Of a stretch of 64,000 bases of DNA, positions 22,940-33,893 are shown in pieces. The stretch is from Alisma plantago-aquatica (taxonomy: Eukaryota; Streptophyta; Magnoliopsida; Alismatales; Alismataceae). Under the pieces are notes generated by a model. That model did not search any database and had not been told where the DNA came from. It saw nothing but the letters and a program-made list of their open reading frames with translations. How positions within the stretch are numbered: position 1 is the stretch's first letter; every line of letters begins with the position of its first letter. The stretch is from NCBI GenBank assembly GCA_963693085.1, contig OY856409.1, positions 240,255,058-240,319,057 of the forward strand, in the 5' to 3' direction. The position numbers and the translations under genes are program-made.

Positions 22940-23894
22940 ATGGCTGGATCACACGAAGAACATGCTGTTGAAAGCAGTGTTGCTGCACCTGGAGGAGGTA
23001 CAAGGGATCAGGCTAGAGAAGAACTAGTACTTGAACATCCCCAGCTTGACCAAGCTACACTAGAAGACCCAGCTTTCCATGCTCTGTTTGGGCAGTTCAT
23101 GGCGACTATGACACATATGGCAGATAGGATGCCACCACCTGCACCTAGGGTACCATCTCACAATGAGGGACATGGAGCTGGCAAGACTTTTGAATGGCTT
23201 CGCCGGGTAGGAGCCACAGAATATGCTGGTACATCTGACCCAACAGACGTGGACTTGTGGCTAAATGAGCTAGAAAAGGCCTTCAGAATTCTTAATATCC
23301 CAAAAGCTAAGAAGGTTAGGCATGCAGTGTACCTGTTGAAGGGGAGTGCTGGCCATTGGTGGGCCATAGAAGAAGGCAAAAGGCCAGGTGTTGAAGTCGG
23401 ATGGGAAGATTTCTGATGTGAATATGTTAGTAGATATTTTCCTAAGACTTACCTGGATGAGAAAATCTCTCAGTTTGAGCAGATAAGGCAATGAACAATG
23501 AACATTAGTGAGTATGAAGCTAAGTTTATGGAGCTTCTACGGTTTTGTCCACACATGGCTAATTTAACCACATGTCTACAGATGAGGAGAGGATTTGGCA
23601 TTTTGAGAAGGGTTTAAATGTTAATTTAACCACACCAATATCTACTCTAGAGAATAGAGAGAGGTTTGCCACCTTTGTGGAGTCCGTTAGGCAGATAGAA
23701 AGGTTTGTGACTGAGAAGCGTCAGGCCAACAGTAAGAAAGTATATACCCAGTTCCAGGGACAGAGGTCCGAAATTTTTAAGAAACCAAGGTTTTCAGCAC
23801 CAACAGAACCACCAAGGTTCAATACCCACCAGTAAGAGGACTGTCTAGACCACAACGGGAGAACAAAGTCTGTTATAAATGTGGGAAGATGGGA
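22940..23894 (+). pseudogene. gag of element A, first part
   Basis: ATG 22940 (MAGSHEEHAVES) opens a frame with an acidic start and the capsid pattern FEWLRRVGATEYAGTSDPTD, then WLNELEKAFRIL, YLLKGSAGHWW and WEDF. A TGA at 23414-23416 stops it, in the same codon position as the first stop of element B. Gag-like sequence continues past it (YFPKTYLDEKISQFEQIR), followed by a TGA at 23493, damage near 23550-23575, and RIWHFEKGLN and RQIERFVTEKRQ to 23835. The zinc knuckle CYKCGKMG is cut at 23894 by the inserted composite and continues as HLMKDC at 26549. Confidence 0.9.
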
Positions 23895-24185
23895 TGTAAC
23901 GCCCGAGCCCACTGCCCAAGGCTCTAGTAGAGTTTTAGGAATGACGACTGGCCCCACAGACCACCACTAGCCTTAACTGTGCACTTTGTCCACACTGACG
24001 CGCAAGCCAGGATCAACTTCCCGACTGGTCACCCATCCTAGTACTACTCCAAGTTGAGCACACTTAACTATGGAGTTCTTTAGAGATGGGCTCCCTGAAA
24101 AGGAGGTGCACCTTGGTGATATGGGTAGTTGAATCATTCCTTATAAGATCTTTTTATCCAAGGCCTCAAATCCTCGGATGTTACA
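23895..24185 (-). repeat. Cassandra 3' LTR
   Basis: The LTR is 291 bp. The 5S-derived part lies at about 24012-24079 on the minus strand and reads GTTAAGTGTGCTC, GTAGTACTAGGATGGGTGAC and CGGGAAGTTGATCC. These correspond to box A, the intermediate element and box C of plant 5S genes. Confidence 0.9.
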
Positions 24186-24200
24186 ATCTCCCCCACTTAG
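24186..24200 (-). other. Polypurine tract of Cassandra
   Basis: On the minus strand TAAGTGGGGGAGAT lies directly before the TGTAACATCC that begins the 3' LTR. It primes plus-strand synthesis. Confidence 0.8.
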
Positions 24201-24424
24201 ACTCTTGACGTCCTCGTCAATGCTCAACTATATGGCCTCATAATCTGACCCCATTTCAGCACAGACCCACAATGGCCCATGGACACCCAACTCCTGATCA
24301 TAGAATACCAGCGCAAGGGTGGCTACGTCAACCATGGACAACCCTTTCCTACATGCCTAGACCGCACGACTCAAGACTAGCATGTCACATGCCCATGTGG
24401 GCCCCACCTACTGGAGGGGTTATG

Positions 24425-24436
24425 GCTCTGATACCA
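24425..24436 (-). other. Primer binding site of Cassandra
   Basis: GCTCTGATACCA on the plus strand is TGGTATCAGAGC on the element strand, two bases from the end of the 5' LTR at 24439. Confidence 0.95.
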
Positions 24437-24438
24437 TT

Positions 24439-24729
24439 TGTAACGCCCGAGCCCACTGCCCAAGGCTCTAGTAGAGTTTCAGGAATGATGACTGGCCCCA
24501 CAGACCACCACTAGCCTTAACTGCACACTTTGTCCACACTGACGTGCAAGCCAGGATCAACTTCCCGACTAGTCACCCATCCTAGTACTACTCCAAGCTG
24601 AGCACGCTTAACTATGGAGTTCTTTAGAGATGGGCTCCCTAAAAAGGAGGTGCACCTTGGTGATATGGGTAGTTCAATCATTCCTTATAAAATCTTTTCA
24701 TCCAAGGCCTCAAATCCTCGGATGTTACA
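24439..24729 (-). repeat. Cassandra 5' LTR
   Basis: The LTR is 291 bp. The 5S-like part at about 24556-24623 (minus) retains GTTAAGCGTGCTC, closer to plant 5S box A than the copy in the other LTR. The base after the LTR (24730 onward) does not repeat the bases before 23895, so the right-hand target duplication is gone. Confidence 0.9.
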
Positions 24730-26543
24730 ATATTCGCCTATCTAATTAGAAAATCTAGAAAATGTCTTTTCTTGCAAAAAACGTAGTAATTAGTAGGAAG
24801 GTCAGATGAAGAAACTTAATACATGAAAGTTGATCAAAAAAACATGAAGAACCCAATAAAAATATAATGGGAGCCTGATTTTGCTTGCAATTCAAAAAGT
24901 ATATAGAGATGCTATCTTTAATAGTTTAATCAATGAGAAACCCTAACCTTTGATGATTAACAAATTACAAAGGGTTAAATGAGTGTTTAAAGGTGATATT
25001 AGACTGTTAATCGAAAAGAGATACATAAGATTGAAAAAGATAAATCTTGCACGTAATTAGTTTAATTGAAAGTCCATGTGCATGAATATGTTGTAATGGG
25101 CCTTGAAACCTTAATGTTGGTAAGTAGAACTACTAATGGCTTTAATTATTTGATTTCATGTAAAGAACTGAGTTTTCATGGTTATAAGCTATTTCAAGCA
25201 TTAAAGTTCCTAATTTGTGGATAAATACCCTAAATGTAGTAATTAGGGTTTTCCCATGAATAAAAGGTGGAGTTAATAGCAAATCGAGTTCATATGTGAA
25301 TTGGACCATAATTGATGATAAATACATATAATGATCTTGTTATATATTAAAAGGATGAAAATTGTAGATTTAATGTAAAAGAGGCTTAATGGATTTATTT
25401 AATGGTTAATTATGCCTTTAATCTGAAATTGAGGATTAGATGTTGAGATAATTAGGGTTTGTGATCAATTGCATTAAATTAGGGTTTAAAATAGTAAAAT
25501 ATGAAAGGAAACCCTACTTTCTATGGAAACCCTAAAAAGTGGACTAGAAACCCTAGGAAGCAAGCTAGGTTTAATGGATCTTGATGACATGAGTAATAAA
25601 AGGAAATTTTATAATTGTTTCAGGATCTTATTGAATGCTTGCTTGCCTATTGTTGTTTGGATTATTCCTGCACCTGAATCTACATGTACAGGTATGTGGT
25701 TACGCTTATGACTACCCGAATTAGTTTTCTGGGATTTTATCGATGTTTCCATCGTGGCTAGAATTAAATTGTTGGATGTATTTAATTCATGCAAAGTCTA
25801 ATGTGAATATGACTATCACATAAGAAATATCCCTACTAGCTCAGATCCTAGTCCCCTCTGTAGCTTAATGGGTTGACCTAGTAAATGGCTACCAATGGGG
25901 TAGTCCCATCAGGTCATTGGATGACTTAGTAAATGGATACCAATGGGGTAGGTCCATCAAGTCACATTGAGTTAGAGATTGGACTACGTATGGGTAGTGC
26001 CATGCGACTCAACCCTAGATATTGATCTACCTGTTAGGTAGGATCATGCGGGGTTTAATAAGGATCTACCTAGAGAGAGGTAGTATCTCAGTCCGCTGCA
26101 GGGACAACACAGAGATAGGGGATAGGAAAGGATTGAGTAGTATGGTTTAAAATGTAATCTTGGCTGTTAAATGATAATTGGTTGATTACTTTGTTACTAT
26201 AGTTGCACGATTATTGTTTCCCCCACATACCAGCTTCTTGCTGACCGACGTTTTGTTTGTCGGTGTTTTAGGTACAAATAGTAAAGTGGCAGATGTGGAA
26301 TTAAATGAGAAATAACGTGCACAGGAGGATTAGTTAGTTTAGCATCTTCATGGATAGAAGTTTAGAAATCCCAGTTTTTCCAAGGTAAGAAAAGTTTTAT
26401 TTTATACCAGTTTTTAGTGTAGTTGGTAAAGTTTATTAATTGTTATTGATTATTTTTCGAACCTTTGATCATGTTAGTTGAAATACGGCTCTGACCTTCG
26501 GGTCTCCCTTAATTGGGGGTTATCGGGAGGCGGGGTCGTTACA
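24730..26543 (+). repeat. Probable solo LTR of another gypsy element, left end lost
   Basis: This AT-rich 1.8 kb has no coding domain. Its right end, GGGAGGCGGGGTCGTTACA, looks like the end of a gypsy LTR in plus orientation, and TGGGA follows directly. It contains AAACCCTAA motifs near 25511-25557, a duplicated segment around AATGGNTACCAATGGGGTAG (about 25884 and 25933) and a CTGACCGACGTTTTG-like stretch near 26240. No PBS or second LTR is seen, hence 'solo'. The expected TG... start is absent because Cassandra's left LTR occupies that boundary. Confidence 0.5.
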
Positions 26544-26548
26544 TGGGA

Positions 26549-28154
26549 CATCTGATGAAAGATTGTCTAGTTAGAGACGTGACTGTAATCCAACCACCGA
26601 GGCAGAGTCAACAAGGCTATCAGAAGTGACAGTTTAGCAGTGGCACTTGAGGACGTGGACAGGCGTCCCAAGTTGGCTCATCTACATCCAATAACAGAGC
26701 ACAAAGTCAACATCAGGCAACGGCAAGATTCTATGCTATGAATCAGTCGGAGGCAGTGGTCAACCCATGAGTTGTGGCAGGTCAGATGAAATTATTTCAT
26801 TTTAATATGTCTTCATCCTGCTTTTTATCTATTTTGATTGATCTGGGTGCTATGCATTCCTTTATCACTCGAGAAGTGATTCATGACCGCAATATGACTA
26901 TCAGTCATAGAGCAGATAACTTGTTATTAGAAACTCCATTAGTTGGATCTGTAGTGTTGTGGGAGGTATGTTCTCCCTGTGTTCTTTCTTTTTTAGAACA
27001 TAGCATTCAGGTGGATCTTATACCACTTGAGATGCATGGTTTTGACATAATCCTTGGGATGGACACTCTAGAAAAGTATAAGGTTGTCTTGGATTGTGGT
27101 TCCAAGCAGGCTATGTTCACAGACAATGGTGATACATGGGTTTTTCAGGGGGACACAAAGATTCTTCCAACCTGTCTAATGTTAGAAATGGTAGATGAGA
27201 AGTTTATGAGACAAGCATGCTTTGCATTCTTGGCACATGTGGTAGATACCAGAGCAGAGAGTCCTAGTCTTCCTGAAGTTCTGATTGTTAGGGAGTTTGA
27301 GTATGTGTTTCCTGAGGAACTTCCAAGTGTTCCTCCACCTCGAGAGATTGATTTCGAGATTAATCTAATTCCAGATATGTAACCTATATCTCAAACACCT
27401 TATAGAATGGCACCTGCTGAGATGGCAGAACTCAAGAAACAATTACAGGAGTTGCTTGAAAAGGGTTTTATTCGACCGAGTACTTCACCATGGGGTGCTC
27501 CGGTTCTTTTCGTTAAAAAGAAAGATGAGTCTATGAGATTATGCATTGACTATAGACATCTAAGCAAAGTATCCATAAAGAACAAATATCCTATGCCAAG
27601 GATAGTGACCTGTTTGACCAGTTGTGTGGTGCAACTATCTTTTATAAAATAGATCTGAGGCCAGGATACCATCAGTTACGCATCAAGGAGAGTGACATAC
27701 CTAAGTCAGCCTTTAGGACAAGGTATGGTCATTATGAGTTCATATTTATGTCTTTTGGACTAACTAATGCACCATTTGCATTCATGGAACTCATGAACAG
27801 AATCTTCCATCCATTCCTTGATAAATTCATAGTAGTCTTTATAGATGACATCCTGATTTACAGTAAAGATGCTTGACAGCATGAGCAACACCTTCGTCAG
27901 GCCCTGACTTTACTGAGAGAGCACAAGCTATACGCTAAGTTTAGCAAGTGTGAATTTTGGTTATCAGAAGTATCTTTCCTAGGACACATAATATCTAACT
28001 CAGGTATCTGTGTTGATCCTCAAAAGGTAGAATCTATCTGTGAATGGGAACAACCAAAGACCCCAACGGAGATACGCAGTTTTCTAGGACTGGCAGGCTA
28101 GTATAGGAGGTTCATTAAGAAATTCAGTTCTGTAGAATTACCCCTAACCAAGTT
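26549..28154 (+). pseudogene. gag end, protease and RT of element A (broken)
   Basis: After the zinc knuckle half HLMKDC, stops occur near 26628, 26649 and 26768. The protease region reads VLIDLGAMHSFITREV (about 26834-26880) and FDIILGMDTLEKY near 27041. Leu replaces Ser in the usual D-S/T-G. RT begins with [20 protein letters not shown] (27407) and [15 protein letters not shown]. One base is missing near 27606 relative to element B, shifting the frame. RT then continues with [17 protein letters not shown] and the catalytic FIDD at 27838-27849, then a TGA at 27874 and a TAG at 28099. Element B interrupts it at 28155, after PLTK. Confidence 0.9.
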
Positions 28155-28837
28155 TGTAACATCCCTGACCTGGGTTATAAGTTAACCCTATGTGTTTTTA
28201 CTTAAATCATGTAATTAAGATACTTGTGATTAACTTCTGGCATGTAATTAAGTTCATGAGGAACATACAATTTCATTTCTATCCTTTTAAAACAATGAAT
28301 GTAGTATTGTTTTGTTATGCAGGGACCTATGTGCAAATTACCCAATTAGAAGGGTTAACTTGCAATATTAACATGATATAATGTTCCTTTGATGATGAGA
28401 CATCATATGAATGAATATGATAAGGTATGATGGATTCTCCAAGCTTGGGAGCTTGTGGAGTGGTCCTTCTGCTTAAAAATCTTGATTTTGGTGTAAAGTG
28501 CAATTTACCCAAAATATGGAGTGCAACCTGTAAAATATACCTTCTAGTAGATCTTTTATGACTCTTTACATCATTTAGAGAAGAAATGATGAGAGGGGCG
28601 CTTCAATTAAATAATTGGATAAGAAGGATGACCTTTGTAGTGAAAACACCTAGTAAGAGTAAGGAGACCCTTCATATATGTACCTTAGTATGCATGTTGG
28701 TTTTCTCTACCCTTAGATCTTGAGTTTTGATGAGCTTTGCATAATATTATCATGCTTGGACGTGCCTTAGAAATAAGAAGGGACTTAGATGAGAAATATA
28801 TGTTTTAGAGGTCCTTGTGGTGGAAAACAACCTAAGG

Positions 28838-28845
28838 TATATAAG
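28838..28845 (+). promoter_or_regulatory. TATA box of the B 5' LTR
   Basis: TATATAAG lies before a stretch of CTTCAC/CTTCTC pyrimidine runs typical of plant start regions. The same box is at 38225-38232 in the 3' LTR. Confidence 0.55.
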
Positions 28846-29367
28846 CCCAGTTCCTTGTAAAACAACCAAACATATTCCCTTCACTTCCTCACTTCTCATC
28901 TTTCTCAACCGACCAAGGCAAAGCTCTGTAGCTCAGGGAAACGACCAACCTGTTCTAAGGTAAGAGAGCACCATCTTCTAGCTTGGATTCATGGAGGAAA
29001 TCCTTGTATAAGGTTGGTTTCATGGTTAATTCACTTAGGTTTCTTGTTCTATCCGATCATCTCCATCTTTTCCTTGGAGAATCACCTTTGGCCAACCTGT
29101 GGAGCTCAAGACGCCATTAAAGGCTTGAAGCTTGGAATCTTGGAGCTCTAGGAACAACGTTTGAGGTAGGTTTTATAACTCTAAACCTTGCTTTGTTATG
29201 CATACTTTTATTCTTGCAAATAATAGTTAGTTCTTCTTCTTCCCCATCTTTCTTTGCACTCTTGCAAGCTTTTTCATGAAGAACAGACCTTGGTTTCAAG
29301 GTTGAAGATGAAGGGCGTTAATACCTATGTTGGTCCTTATCCAACTTTATTAAAAGATCTTGGACCA

Positions 29368-29931
29368 ATAGGTCTAAACGGTTTGCAACCGTTTGAAATT
29401 AAAAAGGGGCTCAACCCGTTTGATCTCAAACGATCTTCTAAGATCGTTTAGTTTTAAACGGTCTTCAAGACCGTTTTTTAGGGTTGACCAAGGGAATACC
29501 ATTTAAGGAACTTTTGTAAACATATTGAATTTAATTCCTACAAAGAATCATAACCCAATTCCAAATCAATCACAAGTTGAAGGCACTTCAACTCCTTAAA
29601 CCCTAATCGGGTTGAATTGAGTTTTTCAATGATAGATTTTGGTGAATTTTGGGTTGAAGGACCCAAACGGTCTCAAGACCGTTTGGGGGTTCACTCAAAC
29701 GGTCTTAAGACCATTTGGTGACAACCCAAGACCGTTTGGAGGACTAGGGTTAAGGAATTTGATGGTTTTAGGGTCCAATTTCCATAGGTTGATGAATTGA
29801 TAAAAATGCTGATTTTGGACCTAGTTAGGGTTCAATCCATATCAAATTGATTTAGTTTTTGATAAAACTTTGGGAAAACGGTCTCAAGACCGTTTGGAGG
29901 ATATCCAAATGATCCCAAGACCGTTTGGGCC
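29368..29931. repeat. AACGGT dyads in the B 5' LTR
   Basis: Dyads such as AAACGGTCTCAAGACCGTTT (9-bp arms AAACGGTCT and AGACCGTTT) occur at about 29456, 29667, 29697 and 29877, with looser ones between. They share the AACGGT core with the arrays in A and in the Athila-like element, but with different spacing and no fixed period. Confidence 0.85.
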
Positions 29932-30189
29932 AAGTTTGGGCCCAATTGGAGCTCAATTGATGGGTTCAACTACAATTTGTTTCACATTGTTGAAAATTGA
30001 TGATTAGCCGATTGAAAACCCTAATTGAGTGGGATTTAACCCCAATTAGCTTTCAATTGAGAATCAATTTGGTGTCTAATTGATTAAGGCTAATCCTAAT
30101 TGACTCAATTTGTAAATGGTTAACAAGGGCATGGCCAATTGAAGGCTTCAACATAGGAAATCCTATTTAAACATAACCTTTGTTTCACC

Positions 30190-30440
30190 TTTTATGTCCA
30201 TGCGGTTTGAACCCATTTGGATCCAAACGACCTCAAGGTCGTTTAAGCTCAAATGGGTCACACTCATTTAAGCTCAAATGGGTTCACACTCGTTTAAGCT
30301 CAAATGGGTCACACTCGTTTAAGCTCAAACGGGTTCACACTCGTTTAAGCTCAAGTGGGTTCACACTCGTTTAAGCTCAAATGGGTCCACACTCATTTAA
30401 GATCAAGTGGGTTCACACTCGTTTAAGCTTAAATGGGTTC
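30190..30440 (+). repeat. 25/26-bp tandem array in the B 5' LTR
   Basis: CACTCGTTTAAGCTCAAATG plus GGT(T)CA repeats about eight times. Differences between copies are mostly CG to CA or TG (CTCGTT/CTCATT, AAACGG/AAATGG). It follows the AACGGT dyads directly. Confidence 0.9.
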
Positions 30441-30992
30441 AATTAAAGGATACCTTGTTTTAATCAAACACTAATCACATGATAGTGATGTGTTGGCTTG
30501 TATTGGTCAATGAGGACTAAACCCAACCTAATCTAGAGTGATGTAATCATCATCTAGAAGTAAGAGGAGAGAGAGGGCTCCTAATATAATCAAGCAACAT
30601 ATCTTCAATGCATAAGAATGAATGGGTGTAGGGTATGATCCATCAAGGTGAGATCAAGGAAACCCTAACTATGATGATTGATGAATCTTAACCTGAGTAG
30701 AGGGCATAAATGATGATGTTCCTCATACATGATGATAATAGGAGTTTAATTCACTATGAGGTGAATAGTAAACCCTAATTCTAGGGTAATAACATGTAAT
30801 GTGAATAGTAAACCCTAATTTGGGGTGAGGTTGTAAAAAGAAGTAACTCTAGGTTATACCTATGAGTGTGAAACCCTAATTACAAGTTATAGCATGAGGA
30901 ATCTATTTACCTTGTAAACTAAAGAGATTCAATAACCCCATGATAAGGAGGAATGCATCCAAATCCTAAAATCAGTAGAGGTATACTGATTC

Positions 30993-31066
30993 ATAGCACG
31001 CCTGTGCTATAGAGCACGACCGTGGTAACCTTCCTTTGCATGACCGTGCAAGGAAGCACGGCTGTG
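30993..31066. repeat. GCACG hairpin cluster in the B 5' LTR
   Basis: Three inverted repeats occur in 75 bp: TAGCACGCCTGTGCTA, GCACGACCGTG and CTTCCTTTGCA...TGCAAGGAAG. The cluster is kept, with few changes, at 40380-40453 in the 3' LTR. Confidence 0.7.
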
Positions 31067-32257
31067 GTATTCTATGAAACAAATTGAAAAGTCTTGATAT
31101 TTGTAAGGATGTTGTTAAATATGCATAATCTCAGTTATACTAATCATGCAGGTGGTTAGCAAGATGTAATCATAGCCTGGATAACGGTTATGACATTATT
31201 TTCATTGAAAGCATGTCAATAGCTTATGAACAGAAATAACTATGCTGCCTAGATGCAAGTGGAATCATATGAAACTGATATGCCTTAAGGGCCATGAATG
31301 ACATCAAGGTCATGCTAATAGATGACTTGATGCTGACATGTCACTTGATAGCAAGTGTTATGATGATATAAGGGTGTGAGCACCCATGTTCCTGAATCAT
31401 AGTGATAAGATGATTAAGAATTGATATCCATCTGATAACTGATATGAGTAATACCTGTTACATTTAGTATTCTTCTGTTATAGCCATGTTTAGTACTTGA
31501 ATGCTTGGAAATATGTATGATGCTAAAAGAATACTGAAATGTACCTAATAACCAAGTATAATCATACCATGTAGAGACCTGATCATAGATCCATCATTGT
31601 CAGAGTTTAAATGATGGTGAAACAGGTTTTCCTAAGGGAACTCCTGGATCACATACTTTAGAGTATGTGGGGGAATATGGATGTTTATATCCTTACATCC
31701 TAGTGTAGGAGTTGATGTGGATGTATCTTAATCCATCAACCCTTCACTATATGTTTATACCAGGATAATGTAACACTATTCTCCCAAAGGAATCTTTTAT
31801 ACCGCATCGATGAGAGATAAACATGAAATCTTTCGGTAGCGAAGAGAGTACAGAATGCCACTGTGACTCTAATAGCAAAGTACCATAGTACCCTGGTGAG
31901 CTATAATAGCAGAGACACTAGATGTCCTGCATGTTGATCCTCACTCTGACTGAGGAAGATGAGGTCATAAGAATCCGGCTCTTTTGATGACCAAGGTATG
32001 ATACCGATGTGACTTAATAGTGATCGGTTGGAGTATGAGCGGTATACCTCATCTCCGCAGGGCATAATGATGTTTGTAAAACATAATCAGCCACGTAGTA
32101 TATCTGTTTAGTTTGAACTACGAGATACATGAATGATATTATACTGCATAGTACACATGTCCTTCATATTTCTTATATGTTGTTATTCTGTTTAAATGTT
32201 AATCTGCTGTTGTTTTCCTTAAAAGCTTGTACTTCTTATGTAGTTCTTTGATGCTAT

Positions 32258-32320
32258 AATAAAGCTTCTGGCGAAGAGTTATAACTCTCGCTGGGACAAT
32301 TATTTAAATAATTGTCTCAC
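32258..32320 (+). promoter_or_regulatory. Poly(A) signal and twin hairpins in the B 5' LTR
   Basis: AATAAA (32258-32263) is followed by the perfect palindrome GAGTTATAACTC (about 32276-32287) and then by a perfect 22-bp palindrome at 32295-32316 with arms GACAATTATTT and AAATAATTGTC. Both keep the order and the spacer CTCGCTGG seen in element A. Confidence 0.65.
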
Positions 32321-32715
32321 TCCGTAGGTTTCTAACTTTTAGGTGGACGTCGAGGACGAAGAAACCAATCTGAGGGTGAGCAGTACCAGCAGCAGCAACA
32401 CCAGGGGCAGCAGTGAATCTCAGGTGGAGATACTGACTGCTATGTTATGTAGTTAGTTGGTCCTATGTCGTCTCTGTACTCTCAGGTCCTTGGAGTTTGT
32501 TAATCTGAGATTTTGTATCTTGTTGTATGAAATCACTTAAGAAGTGGTTTAACAGAGATGTAAACTGTTTACCTTGCTTTTATGAAAGAAGTTTCATGCC
32601 TTCAAGATCTTGTCTCGAAAAGTTTTAATTTCTCGTAATTTTTCGTATTCCGCTATTAATCGAATGCTTCCGCTAAGTTTATATCGTGTTTTGGAGATTG
32701 GAGCCCACAATTAAG

Positions 32716-32727
32716 TGGTATCAGAGC
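32716..32727 (+). other. Primer binding site of element B
   Basis: TGGTATCAGAGC lies six bases after the LTR end and is a perfect complement to the tRNA-iMet 3' end. Confidence 0.95.
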
Positions 32728-32842
32728 TCTAGGTTTGCTGAGTCTACAGAGACATAGGACTTAGGATGTTGAGTCTATCCTTAGTGTTTCTTTCCTATCT
32801 AATAGAGTCTTCTGCTCCTCAGGAGAAGAAGATAAATTAAGA

Positions 32843-33893
32843 ATGTACGGACCACACAAAGAACATGAGGAGTACGAGGCTGAGAGTAGTGTCGTAGCAC
32901 CTCGAGAAGGTGCAAGGAACTTGGAGATAGAACAACCTGTACCTAAGCCACCTCAGTTTGACCCACCTGACATGGGTAACCCGGCTGTCCAGACTATGTT
33001 CGGGCAGTTTATGACTTCCATGACACACATCACCGACAGGATGCCCATGCTAGCACCTAGGGCACCTGTCCAGTCTGAGGGTCAAGGTATCGGTAAGACG
33101 TTCGAGCGACTTCGTCGTGTCGGAGCAACCGAATACTTTGGGACAGCTGACCCTGCAGATGTTGATCTGTGGTTAACCGAGTTAGAGAAAGCTTTCAGAA
33201 TCTTGAACATCCCAGAAGCTGAGAAGGTTAGACATGCTGTCTATCTTCTCAAAGGAAGTGCTGGTCATTGGTGGACCATGGAAGAGCAGAAGAGGCCTGG
33301 TGTGGAGATTTCCTGGGAAGTGTTCTGACGAGAATTTATCCATAGATATTTTCCAAAGACCTTCCTGGATGAGAAAATCTCTCAGTTTGAGAGATTGAGA
33401 CAAGGCATGATGAACATTAGCGAGTATGAAGCTAAGTTCATGGAGTTGCTGTGGTTTTGTCCACATATGGCTGCTACATATGAAGAGAGGATCAGAAGGT
33501 TCGAGAAGGGTTTAAACACTGACATGACTACTCCTGTGTCTGCGCTAGAGAATTGGGAAAGGTTTGCTACCTTCGTTGAGTCAGTCCGAAGGATAGAAAG
33601 GTCCGTAGTAGAGAAGAGGCAAACCCATAAGAGATATTCTTAGTTCCAGGGATCTTCATCTAGAGACTTTAAGAAGCCTAGGTTTTCTGCACTGACACCA
33701 CCACCACCTAGACCAAGTGCCCAGACACAGTGGACACCAAGTAGAGGTAGAGGACGAAGCCTACCACTACAAGCGACTCGCAGTTCAGCATCAATGTCAG
33801 TCACAGGACCACCAAGACCACAACAACTGGAAAGAAGCTGTTATAACTGTGGGAAGCTGGGATATCTGATGAAGGATTGTAGGTCTAGGCCTG
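32843..33893 (+). pseudogene. gag of element B
   Basis: ATG 32843 (MYGPHKEHEEYE) begins the one frame that carries all of gag-pol. The capsid part reads FERLRRVGATEYFGTADPAD, then WLTELEKAFRIL, YLLKGSAGHWW and WEVF. TGA at 33326-33328 interrupts it, after which the frame continues with REFIHRYFPKTFLDEKISQF and MNISEYEAKFMEL. A second stop, TAG, lies at 33641-33643. A Pro/Arg-rich segment and the zinc knuckle CYNCGKLGYLMKDC (33838-33879) close gag; Tyr stands where the knuckle's His is expected (GYLMKDC), whereas A has GHLMKDC. Confidence 0.93.

Larger units (their letters stand above)
23895..24729 (-). mobile_element. Cassandra-type TRIM carrying 5S rRNA sequence
   Basis: Two 291-bp direct repeats (23895-24185 and 24439-24729), differing at about 12 positions, flank a 253-bp centre. 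Read on the minus strand, each starts TGTAACATCCGAGG and ends GGCGTTACA. A tRNA-iMet primer site lies beside the right LTR and a purine tract beside the left one, which fixes the orientation. The centre has no coding capacity, although a frame at 24272-24514 is open by chance. Cassandra elements are non-autonomous and depend on other retrotransposons for reverse transcription and integration. Confidence 0.95.
23895..26543. mobile_element. Composite insertion in the gag zinc knuckle of A
   Basis: A 2649-bp insertion starts TGTAACGCCC and ends GTCGTTACA, flanked by TGGGA on both sides (23890-23894 and 26544-26548). Removing it and one TGGGA restores the zinc knuckle of gag. It is made of an antisense Cassandra TRIM (23895-24729) joined directly to a probable solo LTR (24730-26543). 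Cassandra's own target duplication is missing at its right end, so the two parts did not arrive as one intact unit. Confidence 0.85.
28155..32709 (+). repeat. 5' LTR of element B
   Basis: It starts TGTAACATCCCTGACC and ends GGAGCCCACA. From left to right it holds a TATA box (28838), AACGGT dyads (29368-29931), a 25/26-bp tandem array (30190-30440), telo-box motifs near 30655-30890, a cluster of GCACG dyads (30993-31066), AATAAA (32258) and a hairpin pair. Small open frames such as 28190-28381 and 30180-30374 are LTR sequence shared with the other copy. Confidence 0.97.

Noticed and set aside
24012..24079. A 5S rRNA gene on the minus strand
   Set aside because: Only part of 5S is present, it lies inside a TRIM LTR with TG/CA ends, and it occurs in both LTRs; the same applies to 24556-24623 and 45693-45752.
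29117..29299. Minus-strand Lys-rich small protein, also at 38504-38686
   Set aside because: It is present only as LTR sequence of B, with no domain or promoter on that strand.
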